Counted from the first letter of the stretch, positions 47,601 to 60,682 are shown. The stretch is DNA of 64,000 bases from Cryptomeria japonica (GCF_030272615.1 NW_026729309.1:1-64000), one strand, 5' to 3'. The notes: generated by a model from the letters alone, not told the origin. A program made the numbers and translations.

Positions 47601-50600
47601 ATCAAAATCAATCAATGTTTTGAGGCACAACAAGGTTTCAAGAAGCAAGTCACTATTCCGGAGCTTGTAGCGTCAAAATTCCATTTTGACGCACATCATT
47701 CTCTTAGAAGCCCTGATTCTCAAGCTAATAGCGTCAAAACACGATTTTGACAAACATGGTGTTCTTAGAACCTCATTTCGGATGTCGTGCCTCAAAAGCC
47801 TCATTTTTGGAGCATAAAAATTAGTGTGTGGCACAACAAGGTTTCAAGATAGAAGTCCCAAGTCTAGAGTCGATAGCGTCAAAACGTAATTTTGATGTAC
47901 ATCATGCTGTTAGAACCTCATTTTGGAGCCTGTGCCTTTAAAGCCCTAATTTAGGAACGTCAAAAATAATGTATTGAGGCACAACAAGGTTTCAAAAAGC
48001 AAGTCCATATTTCTGAGGTTGTAGCGTCAAAATTCCATTTTAATGCACATCATTCTCTTAGAAGCTTATTTCAGAACTTGTGCCTCGAAAGACCCAGTTT
48101 TGGAGCATCAAAATAAATGTTTGGAGGCACAACAAGGTTTCAAGATGTAAGTCCCGATTCTAAAATCAATAGCGTCAAAATCTGATTTTGGTGCACATCG
48201 TGCTCTTAGAACCTCATTTCGAAGCTTGTGCCTCGAAAACCTTGATTTTGGAGCATCAAAATTAGTGTTTGGAGGCACAACAAGCTTTCAAGATGCAATT
48301 CCCTATTCTGAAGCCCATAGTGTCAAAACATAATTTTGATGAACATCGCTCTTAGAACCTCGTTTCGAAGCGTTTAGCTCAAAAGCTCCAGTTTCAAAAC
48401 ATCAAAATCAATGTTTAAAGGCACAAGAAGCTTTCAAGATGCAAGTCCAAATTCTAGAGCCGGTAGCGTTAAAATTTGATTTTGACGCACATCGTGCTCT
48501 TAGAACCTTGTTTTGGAGCTTATGCCTCAAAATCTTTGGTTTCGAAGCATCAAAATTGGTGTTTGGAGGCACAACAAGCTTTCAAGACACAATTCCCTAT
48601 TCTCAAGACACAACAAGATTTTAAGACACAAGTCACGATTCTCAAATTGATAGCGTCAAAACACAATTTTGACAAACATGGTGTTCTTAGAACCTTATTT
48701 CGGAGGTTGTCCCTCAAAAGACTCATTTTTGGATCATAAAAATTAGTGTTTGGAGGCACAATAAGGTTTCAAGACACAAGTCCCAATTCCATAGTTAGTA
48801 GCATCAAAACACAATTTTTATGTACATCGTGCTCTTGGAACCTCATTTCAAAGCTTGTGCCTTGAAAGCCCTGATTTGGGAACATCAAAATCAATGTTTT
48901 GGGGCACAACAAGGTTTCAAGAAGCAAGTCCCTTTTTCAGAGCATCTAGGGTCAAAATTCTATTTTGATGCACATCATTCTCTTAAAACCTCATTTCAGA
49001 GCTTGTGCCTCGAAAGACCCAGTTTTGGAGAATCAAAATCAATGTTTGGAGGCACAACAAGGTTTCAAAATGCAAGTCCTGATTTTAGAGTCAATAGCGT
49101 GAAAATATGATTTTGGTGCACATCGTGCTCTTAGAACCTCATTTCGAAGCTTCTGCCTCAAAAGCCCCAGTTTCGGAGCATCAAAATCAGTATTTTGAGG
49201 CACAACAAGGTTTGAAGATGCAAGCCTCGATTCTAGAGCCAGTAGCATTAAAATTGAATTTTGATGCACATTGTGCTCTTAGAACCTTGTTTTAGAAAGT
49301 GTGCCTCAAAAGCCCCATTTTTGGAGCATCAAAATCGATGTTTGGAGGCACAACAAGGTTTCAAGATGCAAGTCTTAATTCTGGAGCCGGTAGCGTCAAA
49401 ATTTGATTTTGATGCACATCGTGCTCTTAGAACCTTGTTTTAGAGCTGATACCTCACAATCTTTAGTTTCAAATCATCAAAATTGGTGTTTGGAGGCACA
49501 ACAAGCTTTCAAGACGCAAGTCCCTATTAAGGAGCCTGTAATGTCAAAACGTGGTTTTGATGCACATCGTCCTCTTAGAACCTCATTTCAGAGCATGTGG
49601 CTCGAAAGCTCCAGTTTCTAAACATCAAAATCAATGTTTAAAGGCACAACAAGGTTTCATGACACAAGTCCCGACTCTCAAGCTGATAGCATCAAAACAC
49701 GATTTTTACAAACATGGTGTTCTTAGAACCTCATTTCGGAGGTTGTGCCTCAAAGCCGCATTTTTGGAGCATAAAAATTAGTGTTTAGAGGCACAACAAA
49801 GTTTCAAGATGCAAGTCGTGATTCTGGAACCGATAGCATACAAATTTGACTTTGACGCACATCGTGCTTTTAGAACCTTGTTTTGGAGCTTATGCCTCAA
49901 AATCTTCGGTTTCAAAGCATCAAAATTGGTGTTTGGAGGCACAACAATCTTTCAAGACGCAAGTCGCTATTCTGGAGCCTCTAGTGTCAAAACATGATTT
50001 TGATGCACGTCATGCTCTTAGAACCTCGTTTTGGAGCATGTGGCTCCAAAGTTCCAGTTTCAAAACATCAAAATGAATTTTTAAAGGCACAACAAGGTTT
50101 CAAAAAACAAGACCTAATTCTCAAAATGATAACGTCAAAACATGATTTTGACAAACATCGTGTTCTTAGAACCTCATTTCGGAGGTCATGCCTCAAAAGC
50201 CTCATTTTTGGAGCATAAAAATTAGTGTTTGGAGGCAAAACAATGTTTCAAGACACAAGTCCCAATTCCATAGTTGGTAGCGTCAAAATGCAATTTTTAT
50301 GTACACCGTGCTTTTAGAACCTCATTCCGGAGCTTGTGGCTCAAAAGCCCCGGTTTCGAAGCATCAAAACCAGTGTTTAGTGGCACAACATGGTTTCAAA
50401 ATGCAAGCCCCGATTCTAGAGCCAGTAGCATCAAAATTCAATTTTGATACACATTGTGCTCTTTGAACCGTGTTTTAGAAATTGTGCGTCAAAAGCCCAA
50501 GTTTTGGAGCATCAAAATCGACGTTTGGAGGCACAACAAGGTTTCAAGATGCAAAAATTGATTTTGATGCACATCACGCTCTAAGAACCTTGTTTTGGAA

Positions 50601-52058
50601 CTTATGCCTCAAAATATTTAGTTTCAAATCATCAAAATTGGTGTTTGGAGACACAACAAGCTTTCAAGATGCAAGTCCCTATTCCGAAGCCTGTAGTGTC
50701 AAAATGCTATTTTAATGCACAAGTCTTTATTCCAGAGTCGGTAGAGTCAAAACGCAATTTTGATGTACATCATGCTCTTAGAACCTCATTTCGGAGCTTG
50801 TGCCTTGAAAGCCCTAATTTTGGAATGTCAAAATCAATGTTTTGAGGCACAACAAGGTTACAAGAAGCAAGTCCCTATTCCAAAGCGTGTAGTGTCAAAA
50901 TTCTATTTTGACACACATCATTCTCTTAGAAGCTCATTTTGGAGCTTGTGCCTCGAAAGACCCAGTTTTGGAGCATCAAAATCAATGTTTAGAGGCACAA
51001 CAAGGTTTCAAGATGCAAGTTACGATTCTAGAGTCAATAGTGTCAATCTCTAATTTTGGCGCACATGGTGTTCTTAGAACCTCATTACGAAGCTTGTGCC
51101 TTGAAAGCCCCGGTTTCAGAGCATCAAAATTAGTGCTTTGAGGCACAACAAGGTTTCAAGATGCAAGCCCTGATTCTAGAGCTAGTAGCATCAAAATTCA
51201 ATTTTCATACACATTGTGCTCTTAGAACCCTGTTTTTGAAATTGTGCCTCAAAACCCCAGTTTTGGAGCATCAAAATCAATCTTTGGAGGCACAACAAGG
51301 TTTCAAGATGCAAGTCGTGTTTGTGAAGCCGGTAGCATCAAAATTGGATTTTACGCACATCATGATCTTGCAACCTTGTTTTGGAGCTTATGCCTCAAAA
51401 TTTTCGGTTTCGAAGCATCAAAATTGGTGTGTGGAGAGACACAACAAGCTTTCAAGATGCAAGTCCCTATTCCGGAAACTGTAGTCTCAAAATATGATTT
51501 TAATGCACATTGTGCTCTTAGAACCTCATTTCGGAGCTTGTGCCTTGAAAGCCCTGATTTTGGAACATCAAAATCAGTGTTTGGAGGCACAACAAGGTTT
51601 CAAAAGCAAGTCCCTATTCTGCAGCCATTAGCATCAAAATAGAATTTTGACACACAACATTCTCTTTGAAGCTCATTTCGGAGCTTGTGCCTCGAAAGAC
51701 CCAATTTTGGATCATTAAAACCAATTGGAGGCACAACAAGGTTTCAAGATGCAAGTCCCAAAATCTGATTTTAGCGTTAAAATCAGTGTTTTGAGGTACA
51801 ACAAGGTTTCAAGATGCAAGCCCCGATTCTACAGCCAGTAGCATCAAAATTGAATTTTGATGCACATTGTGCTCTTAGAACCTTGTTTTAGAAATTATGC
51901 CTCAAAAGCCCTAGTTTTGGAGCTTCAAAACCGATGTTTGGAGGCACAACAAGGTTTCAAGACACAAGTCCCGATTCCAAAGTCGGTAGTGTCAAAATAA
52001 AATTTTGATGTATATCGTGCTCTTAGAACCTAATTTCAGAGCTTGTGCCTTGAAAGCC
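41611..52058 (-). repeat. 148-bp satellite array, inverted block
   Basis: About 10.4 kb in which the same monomers read in reverse complement: monomer boundaries appear as CTTAGAA and the core as GGCACAACAAGGTTTCAAG. Class order is inverted too (C, B, A, G, F, E, D from left to right). The block contains private variants also found in the forward array, so it is an inverted copy of array material and not an independent family. Examples are a 4-bp insertion near 43439-43455, matching 17075-17085 and 35646-35656, and a 20-bp duplication at 47363-47402. Left and right joins are near 41611-41643 and 52058. Confidence 0.95.
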
Positions 52059-53643
52059 TCCTTTTTATGCTCCAAAATTGAATTTTGATGCTACTGGCTC
52101 TAGAATCGAGGCTTGCATCTTGAAAGTTTGTTGTGCCTCAAAACATTGATTTTGATGCTCCGAAATCAGGGCTTTCGAGGCACAAGCTTTGAAATGAGGT
52201 TCTTCTTGCACGATGTGCCCCAAAATCAGATTTTCATGCTATTGACTCTAGAATTGACACTTACATCTTCAAACGTTGTTGTGAGACACATTGATTTTGA
52301 TGTTGCAAAACTAGGTCTTTGGAGGAACAAGCTCTGAAATGAGCTTCTAAGAGAATGATGTGCGTTAAAATGGAATTTTGATGCTATAGGCTCTGGAATA
52401 GGGACTTTCTTCTTGAAACCTTGTTGTGCTTCAAAACACTATCTTTTATGCTCCAAAAATGAGGCTTTTGAGGCAGAGTCTCTGAAATGAGGTTCTGAGA
52501 ACACCATGTTTTTCAAAATCATGTTTCGACGCTATCAGCTTGAGAATCGATACTTGTGTCTTGAAACCTTATTGTGCCTTTAAACATTGATTTTGATGTT
52601 TTAAAACTAGGGCTTCCAAGCCACACGCTCCGAAACGAGGTTTTTAGAGCACAATATGCATCAAAACCACGTTTCGACATTAAAGGTTCCATAATAGGGA
52701 CATGCGTCTTGAAAGCTTGTTGTGCCTCCAAACACCAATTTTGATGATTCGAAACTAAAGATTTTGAGGTATAATTTCCAAAACAAGGTTCTAAGAGTAC
52801 GGTGTGCGTCAAAATCGAATTTTGACGCTACAGGCTCTGGAATAGGGACTTTCTTCTTGAAACCTTGTTGTGCTTCAAAACATTGATTTTGATGTTCCAA
52901 AATTAGGGCTTTCAAGGCACAAGCTCCGAATTCAAGTTCTAAGAGCACGATGTACATAAAAATTGCATTTTGACACTACCGACTTTTGAATTGGGACTTA
53001 TCTCTTGAAACCTTGTTGTGCCTCAAAACACTAATTTTTATGTTCCAAAAATGAGGCTTTTGAGGCAGAACCTGAAATGAGGTTCTGAGAACACCATGTT
53101 TTTCAAAATCGTGTTTCAATGCTATCAACTTGAGAATCGGGACTTGTGTCTTGAAACCTTGTTGTGACTTTAAACATTGATTTTGATGTTTTGAAACTAA
53201 AGCTTCCAAGCCACACGCTCCGAAATGAGATTCTAAGAGCACGATATGCATCAAAACCACGTTTTGACATTACAAGTTCCGTAATAGGGACTGTCTTGAA
53301 AGCTTGTTGTGCCTTTAAACACCAATTTTGATGCTTCGAAACTGAAGATTTTGAGGTATAATTTCCAAAACTAGGTTCTAAGATCACGGTGTGCGTCAAA
53401 ATCAAATTTTGGCGCTACCGGCTCCAGAATCAGGACTTGCATCTTGAAACCTTGTTGTGCCTCCAAACATCTATTTTCATGCTCCAAAACTTGGGCTTTT
53501 TAGGCAAAATGTGTATCAAAATTCAATTTTGATGCTACTAGCTCTAGAATCGAGGCTTGCATCTTGAAACTTTGTTGTGCCTCAAAACATTGATTTTGAT
53601 GCTCCGAAACTTGGTCTTTCAAGGAACAAGCTTTGAAATGAGG

Positions 53644-53791
53644 TTTTAACAGAAAGATGTGCGCTAAAATCAGATTTTGATGCTATGGACTCTAGAATCG
53701 GGAGTTGCATCTTGAAACCATGTTGTGCCTCCAAACATTGATTTTGATGCTCCAAAACTGAGTCTTTCGAGGCACAAGCTCCGAAATGAGC
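53644..53791 (+). repeat. monomer class A
   Basis: Class A is recognised by CCAAAATCAGATTTTG followed by CTATTGACTCTAGAATC near the start (here the first base of this block varies), and by CTCCAAAACTGGGTCTTTCG in the second half. Its end, GAAATGAGC, is unlike the GAAATGAGG of other classes. This copy has a GCTATGGACTC variant. A monomers mark the HOR start used throughout this annotation. Confidence 0.9.
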
Positions 53792-53939
53792 TTCTAAGAG
53801 AATGATGTGCATCAAAATGGAATTTTGACGCTAAAGGCTCTAGAATAGGGACTTGCTTCTTGAAACCTTGTTGTACCCCAAAACATTGATTTTGATGTTC
53901 CAAAATCAGGGCTTTCAAGGCACAAGCTCCAAAATGAGG
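53792..53939 (+). repeat. monomer class B
   Basis: Class B begins TTCTAAGAGAATGATGTGC, then CAAAATGGAATTTTGACGCT, CCGGAATAGGGACTTGCTTC, and a second half with GATGTTCCAAAATCAGGGC and TTTCAAGGCACAAG. The second half contains the inverted repeat GATTTTG-N6-CAAAATC. Confidence 0.9.
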
Positions 53940-54087
53940 TTCTAAGAGCGTGATGTACATCAAAATTACATTTTGACACTACCGACTCTAGAATTGGGAC
54001 TTGTGTCTAGAAACCTTGTTGTGCCTCCAAACACTAATATTTATGCTCCAAAAATGAGGCTTTTGAGGCACAACCTCTGAAATGAGG
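53940..54087 (+). repeat. monomer class C
   Basis: Class C is marked by GATGTACATCAAAATTGCG, CTACCGACTCTGGAATTGGG, ACTTGTGTC and a second half CACTAATTTTTATGCTCC followed by AAAAATGAGGCTTTTGAGG. This copy has ACATTTTGACACT in place of GCGTTTTGACGCT, a typical CpG-loss variant. Confidence 0.9.
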
Positions 54088-54235
54088 TTCTAAGAGCACC
54101 ATGTTTGTCAAAATCGTGTTTTGATGCTATCAGCTTGAGAATCAGGACTTTTGTCTTGAAACCTTGTTGTGCCTTTAAACATTGATTTGGATGTTTTGAA
54201 ACTGGAGCTTTCAAGCCACACGCTCTGAAACAAGG
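54088..54235 (+). repeat. monomer class D
   Basis: Class D is the most distinctive class: CACCATGTTTGTCAAAATCG, GCTATCAGCTTGAGAATC, GTGCCTTTAAACATTG and TGTTTTGAAACTGGAGC, ending in GCCACACGCTCTGAAAC. Its variants are easy to follow between super-repeats. Confidence 0.92.
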
Positions 54236-54383
54236 TTCTAAGAGCACAATGTGCATCAAAATCATGTTTTGACACTAAAGGCTCTGGAATAGGGACATGC
54301 ATCTTGAAACCTCGTTGTGCCTCTAAACACCAATTTTGATGATTTGAAACCGAAGATTTTGAGGTATAAGCTCCAAAACAAGG
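54236..54383 (+). repeat. monomer class E
   Basis: Class E carries AAATCA(C/T)GTTTTGACACTA, GGAATAGGGAC, usually CTTGAAAGCTTG in place of CTTGAAACCTTG, AACACCAATTTTGATG, and CCGAAGATTTTGAGG with a GGCATAAGCTCCAAAACAAGG-like end. The LTR insertion at 60688 interrupts a monomer of this class. Confidence 0.9.
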
Positions 54384-54531
54384 TTCCAAGAGCACAATGT
54401 GCATCAGAATCAATTTTTGATGTTACCGGCTCTTGAATCAGGACTTGCATCTTGAAACCTTATTTTGCCTCCAAACATCGATTTTCATGCTCCAAAATTG
54501 GGGCTTTTGAGGCACACTTTCTAAAACAGAG
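54384..54531 (+). repeat. monomer class F
   Basis: Class F is marked by GTCAAAATCAAATTTTGACG in typical copies, CTACCGGCTCCAGAATCAGG, AACATCGATTTTGATGCTCC and AATTTCTAAAACAGGG at the end. In this copy the dyad is slightly degraded (CAGAATCAATTTTTGATG). The class often hosts microduplications of the second dyad region. Confidence 0.9.
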
Positions 54532-54679
54532 ATCTAAGAGCACAATGTGCATCGAAATTGAATTTTGATGCTACTGACTCTAGAATCGGGGCTTGCATCT
54601 TAAAACCTTGTTGTGCCTCAAAACACTAATTTTAATGTTCCGAAACCAGGGCTTTCAAGGCACAAGCTTCGAAATGAGG
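54532..54679 (+). repeat. monomer class G
   Basis: Class G is marked by CACAATGTGCATCAAAATTG, AATTTTGATGCTACTGGC, TCTAGAATCGGGGCTTGC, CTCAAAACACTGATTTTGATG and an end AAGCTTCGAAATGAGG. Typical copies contain a long palindrome around the first dyad. This copy has one base change in the left arm (ATCGAAATT). Confidence 0.9.
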
Positions 54680-55578
54680 TTCTAAGAACATGATGTGCGC
54701 CAAAATCAGATTTTGATGCTATTGACTCTAGAATCGGGACTTGCATCTTGAAACCTTGTTGTTCCTCCAAACATTGATTTTGATGCTCCAAAACTGGGTC
54801 TTTCAAGGTACAAGCTTTGAAATGAGCTTCTAAGAGAATGATGTGCGTCAAACTAGAATAGGGACTTGCATCTTGAAACCTTGTTGTGCCTCAAAACATT
54901 GATTTTCATATTCAAAAATCAGGGCTTTCAGGGCACGAGCTCTGAAATGAGGTTCTAAGAGCACGATATACATAAAAATTGCATTTTGATGCTACCGACT
55001 CTGGAATTGGGACTGGTGTCTTGAAACCTTATTGTGCTTCCAAACACTAATTTTTATGCTCTGAACATATGGATTTTGAGGCACAACCTCCGAAATGACG
55101 TTCTAAGAACACCATGTTTTTCAAAATCGTCTTTTGACATTACCAACTTGTGAATCGGGACTTGTTGTTCCTTTAAACATTGATTTTGATGTTTTGAAAC
55201 TGGAGCTTTCGAGCCACAGGCTCCGAAATGAGGTTCTAAGAGCACGATGTGCATCAAAATCACGTTTTGACACTAGAGGCTCCAAAATAGGGACTTGCCT
55301 CTTGAAACCTTGTTGTGCCTCAAAACATTGATTTTGATATTCCAAAATCAGGCCTTTAAAGGCACAAGCTCCGAAATGAAGTTCTAAGAGCACGATGTAC
55401 ATGAAAATTGCGTTTTGATGCTAGCGACTCTGGAATTGGGACTTGTGTCTTGATACCTTGTTGTGCCTCCAAACACTAATTTTTATGCTCAAAAAATAAG
55501 GGTTTTGAGGCACAACCTCCAAAATGAGGTTCTAAGAACACTATGTTTGTCAAAATCGTGTTTTGACGCTATCAGCTT

Positions 55579-55692
55579 GAGAATTGGGACTTGTTGTTCC
55601 TTTAAACATTGATTTTGATGTTTTGAAACTGGAGTGAGAATTGGGACTTGTTGTTCCTTTAAACATTGATTTTGATGTTTTGAAACTGGAGC
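55579..55692 (+). repeat. 57-bp exact tandem duplication in D
   Basis: Two copies (55579-55635 and 55636-55692) begin GAGAATTGGGACTTG and run through TGTTTTGAAACTGGAG. They look identical up to the last base. Both lack part of the core (ACTTGTTGTTCC), as does the D monomer near 55150. Confidence 0.92.
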
Positions 55693-55866
55693 TTTCAAGC
55701 CACATGCTCCGAAATGAGGTTCTAAGCATCTTTAAACCTTGTTATGTCTCAAAACACTGATTTTGATGCTCCGAAATCGGGGCTTTCGAGCCACAAGCTT
55801 CAAAATGATGTTCTAACAGTACGATGTGCACCAAAATCAGATTTTAATGCTATTGATTCTAGAATC

Positions 55867-56458
55867 GGGACTTGCATCTTAAAAACTTGTTGTGCCTCCA
55901 AACATTGATTTTGATGCTCCAAAACTAGGTCTTTCGAGGCACAAGCTCCGAAATGAGCTTCTAAGAGAATAATGTGCATTAAAATGAAATTTTGACGCTA
56001 CAGGCTCCGGAATATAGACTTGTTTCTTGAAACCTCATTGTGCCTCCAAACACTGATTTTGATGTTCCAAAATTAGGGCTTTCAAGGCACAAGTTCTGAA
56101 ATGAGGTTCTAAGAGCACGATGTACATCAAAATTGCATTTTAAAGCTACCGACTATGGAATTGGGACTTGCATCTTGAAAATTTGTTGTGCCTCCAAACA
56201 TTGATTTTGATGCTCCAAAACTGGGTCTTTCGAGGCACAAGCTCCGAAATGAGCTTCTAAGAGAATATTGTGCATCAAAATGAAATTTTGACGCTACAGG
56301 CTCCGGAATATAGACTTGTTTCATGAAACCTCGTTGTGCCTCCAAACACTGATTTTGATGTTCCAAAATTAGGGCTTTCAAGGCACAAGTTCTGAAATGA
56401 GGTTCTAAGAGCATGATGTACATCAAAATTGCATTTTAAAGATACCGACTATGGAATT
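55867..56458 (+). repeat. 296-bp (two-monomer) tandem duplication
   Basis: The stretch from GGGACTTGCATCTT at 55867 is repeated from 56163, an offset of 296 = 2 x 148 bp. It covers the second half of A, all of B and the first half of C. Both copies share private variants (GAATATAGACTTGTTTC, TTTTAAAG, ACCGACTATGG) and differ at only a few positions by eye. Confidence 0.92.
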
Positions 56459-59400
56459 GGGACTTGTGTCTGGAAACCTTATTGTGCCTCCAAACATTAA
56501 TTTTTATTCTCCAAAAATGAGGCTTTTGAGGCACAACCTCCGAAATGAGGTTCTAAGAACACCATGTTTGTCAAAATCGTGTTTTGATGCAATCAGCTTG
56601 AGAATCGGGACTTGTGACTTGAATCCTTGTTTTGCCTTTAAACATTGATTTTAATGTTTTGAAACTGGAGCTTTCGACCCACACGATCTGAAATGAGGTT
56701 CTAAGAGCATGATGTGCATCAAAATCACGTTTTAATACTACAGGATCCGAAATAGGGACTTGCATCTTGAAAGCTTGTTGTTCCTCCAAACACCAATTTT
56801 GATTCTTCAAAACTGAAGATTTTGACACTACAGGCTCCGGAATAGGGACTTGGCTCTTCAAATCATGTTGTGCCTCCAAACACCAATTTTGATGATTCAA
56901 AACTGAAGATTTTGAGGCATAAGCTCCAAAACAAGGTTCTAAGAACACTATGTGCATCAAAATCAAATTTTGACTCTACCGGCTCCAGAATCAGGACTTG
57001 CATCTTGAAACCTTCTTGTTCCTCCAAACATCATATTTCATGCTCTAAAACTCGGGTTGTTGAGGCACAGTTTCTAAAACAGGTTTCTAAGAGCACAATG
57101 TGAATCAAAATTGAATTTTCATGCTACTGGCTCTCGAATTGGGGCTTGCATCTTGGAACCTTGTTTTGCTTCAAAACACTGATTTTGATGCTCTGAAATC
57201 GGGGCTTTCGAGGCTCAAGTTTCAAAATAAGGTTCTAAGAGTTTGATGTGCATCAAAATCAAATTTTTGATGCTCCGAAACTGGGTCTTTCGAGGCACAA
57301 GCTGCGAAATGAGCTTCTAAAAGAATGATGTGCATTAAAATTGACGCTACAGGCTCGGGAATAGGGACTTGTTTCTTGAAAACTTGTTGTGCCTCAAAAC
57401 ATTGATTTTGATGTTCCAAAATCAGGGCTTTCCAGGCACAAGCTCCGCAATGAGGTTCTAAGAGCACGATGTACATCAAAATTGCATTTTGATGCTTCAG
57501 ACTCTGGAATTGGGACTTGTGTCTTGAAACCTTGTTGTGCCTTTAAACATTGATTTTGATGTTTTGAAATTGGGGCTTTTGAGCCACATGCTTCGAAACG
57601 AGGTTCTGACAGCACGATGTGCATCAACATTGATTTTGATGTTTTGAAATGAGGTTCTGAGAGCACGACTTGCATTTTGAAACCTTTTTGTGCCTCCAAA
57701 CATCGATTTTGATGCTCCAAAACTGGGGCTATTGAGGTATAATTTCTAAAATATGGTTCTGATAGCACAATGTGCATCAAAATTGAATTTTGATGCTACC
57801 GGCTCTAGAATCGGGGCTTGCATCTTGAAACCTTGTTGTGCCTCAAAAAACTGATTTTGAAGCTCACTGAGGCTTTCGAGGCACAAGCTTTGAAATGAGG
57901 TTCTAAGAGCACAGTGTGCGCCAAAATTAGATTTTGACGCTATTGACAAGACAATCGGGACTTGCATCTTGAAACCTTGTTGTACCTCCAAACATTGATT
58001 TTGATGCTCAAAAAATGGGTCTTTCAAGGCACAAGCTCGGAAATGAGCTTCTAAGAGAATGATGTGCGTCAAAATGGAGGAATTTTGATGCTACGGGCTC
58101 CAGAATAGGGACTTGCTGTGCCATAAAACATTGATTTTGATGTTCCGACTCTCGGATTGGGACTTGTGTCTTCAAACCTTGTTGTGCCTCCAAACACTAA
58201 TTTTTATGCTCCAAAAATGAGGGTTTTGAGGCATAACCTCCGAAATGAGGTCCTAAGAACACCATGTTTGTCAAAATTGTGTTTTGATGCTATAAGCTTG
58301 AGAATCGGGACTTGTGTCTTGAAATTTTGTTGTGCCTTTAATCATTTATTTCGATATTTTGAAACTGGAGATTTCGAACCACATGCTCTGAAACGAGGTT
58401 CTAAGAGCAAGATGTGCATCAAAATCATATTTTGACACTACAAGCTTTGGAATAGGAACATGCATCTTGAAAGCTTGTTGTGCCTCCAAACACCAATTTC
58501 GATGCTTCGAAAACAAAGATTTTGAGGCATAAGCTCCAAAACAAGGTTCTAAGAGCACGATATGCGTCAAAATCAAATTTTGATGCTAACGGCTAAAGAA
58601 TCAGGATTTGCATATTGAAACCTTGTTGTGCCTCCAAACATCGATTTTGATGCCCCAAAAATGGGGCTTTTGAGGCACAATATCTAAAATAGGGTTCTAA
58701 GAGCATAATGTGCATCAAAATTGAATTTTGATGCTATTGGTTCTAGAATCGAGGCTTGCATCTCTGAAACCTGGTTGTGCCTCAAAACACTGATTTTGAT
58801 GCTCTAAAACCAGGGCTTTTGAGGCACAAGCTTCGAAATGAGGTTCTAAGAGCACGATGTGCGCCAAAATCAGATTTTGACGCTATTGACTCTAGAATCG
58901 GGACTTGCATCTTCAAACCTTGTTGTGCCTCTAAACATTGATTTTGATGCTCCAAAAATGGGTCTTTCAAGGCACAAGCTCTGAAATGAGCTTCTAAGAG
59001 AATGATGTGCGTCAAAATTCCATTTTGACACTACAGGCTCCAAAATGAGCGTTTGAAGATTGACGCTACACGCTGCAAAAATGAGGTTCTAAGAGCACGA
59101 TGTGCATCAAAATCACGTTTTGACAATACAGGCTCTGGAATAGGTACTTGCGTCTTGAAAGCTTGTTGTGCCTCCAAACACCAATTTCAATGCTTCGAAA
59201 CCAAAGATTTTGAGGCATAAGCTCCAAAACAAGGTTCTAAGAGCACAATGTTCATTAAAAGAAATTTTTGATGCTACCGGCTCCAGAATCAAGACTTGCA
59301 TCTTCAAACCTTATTGTGCCTCCAAACATCAATTTTGATGATCCAAAATTGGGGCTTTTGAGGCACAATTTCTAAACAGGGTTCTAAGAGCACAATGTGC

Positions 59401-60682
59401 GTCAAAATTGAATTTTGATGCTACTAGCTCTAGAATCAGGGCTTCCATCTTGAAACCTTGTTGTGCCTCAAAACACTGATTTTGATGCTCTGAAATCGGG
59501 CTTTCAAGGAAAAAGCATCAAAATCAGATTTTGACACTATTGACTCTAGAATCGGGACTTGCATTTTGAAACCTGGTTGTGCCTCCAAACATTGATTTTG
59601 ATGCTCCAAAATTGGGTCTTTCGAGGTACAAGCTCCGAAATGAGCTTCTAAGAGAATGATGTGCATCAAAATGGAATTTTGATGCTACAAGCTCTAGAAT
59701 AGGGACTTGCTTCCTGAAACCTTGTTGTGCCTCAAAACATTGATTTTGATGTTCCAAAAATAAGGCTTTCAAGGAACAAGCTCTGAAATGAGGTTCAAGA
59801 CCACAATGTAGATCAAAATTGCGTTTTGATGCTACCGAGTCTAGAATTGGGACTTGTTTCATCAAACCTTGTTGTGCCTCCAAACACTAATTTTTATGCC
59901 TAAAAAATAAGGGTTTTGAGGCACAACCTCCGAAATAAGGTCCTAAGAACACCATGTTTGTGAAAATTGTGTTTTGATGCTATAAGCTTGAGAATCGGGT
60001 CTTGTGTCTTGAAACCTTGTTGTGCCTTTAAACATTGATTTCGATGTTTTGAAACTGGAGCTTTCGAGCCACATGCTCTGAAACGAGGTTCTAAGAGCAC
60101 GATGTGCATCAAAATCATGTTTTGACACTATAGACTCTGGAATAGAGACTTGCATCTTGAAAGCTTGTTGTCCCTCCAAACACCAATTTCGATGCTTCGA
60201 AAATGAAGATTTTGAGGCATAAGCTCCAAAACATGGTTCTAAGAGCACGATGTGTGTCAAAATAAAATTTTGACGCTACCAGCTCTAGAATCAAGGCTTG
60301 CATGTTGAAACCTAGTTGTGCCTCAAAACATTGATTTTGATGCTCTGAAACTAGTGCTTTCGAGGCACAACTTTCGAAATGAGGTTCTAAAAGCACGATG
60401 TGCACCAAAATCAGATTTTGACGCTTTCGACTCTAGAATCGGTACTTGCATCTTGAAACCTTGTTGTGCCTCCAAACATTGATTTTGATGCTCCAAAACT
60501 GGGTCTTTCGAGGCACAAGCTCCGAAATGAGCTTCTAAGAGAATGATGTGCATCAAAATTCCATTTTGACGCTACAGGCTCCAGAAAATGGACTTGCTTC
60601 TTGAAACCTTGTTGTGCCTCAAAATATTGATTTTGATGTTCCAAAATCAGGGCTTTCAAGCCAGATGCTCTGAAATGATGTT

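Larger units (their letters stand above)
53644..54679 (+). repeat. canonical 7-mer higher-order repeat, 1,036 bp
   Basis: Best reference copy of the HOR. Monomer starts fall at 53644 (A), 53792 (B), 53940 (C), 54088 (D), 54236 (E), 54384 (F) and 54532 (G), with the next A at 54680. All seven steps are exactly 148 bp, giving 1,036 bp. The classes differ from each other at many sites, while copies of one class elsewhere in the window are clearly more alike, which defines a higher-order structure. Confidence 0.95.
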
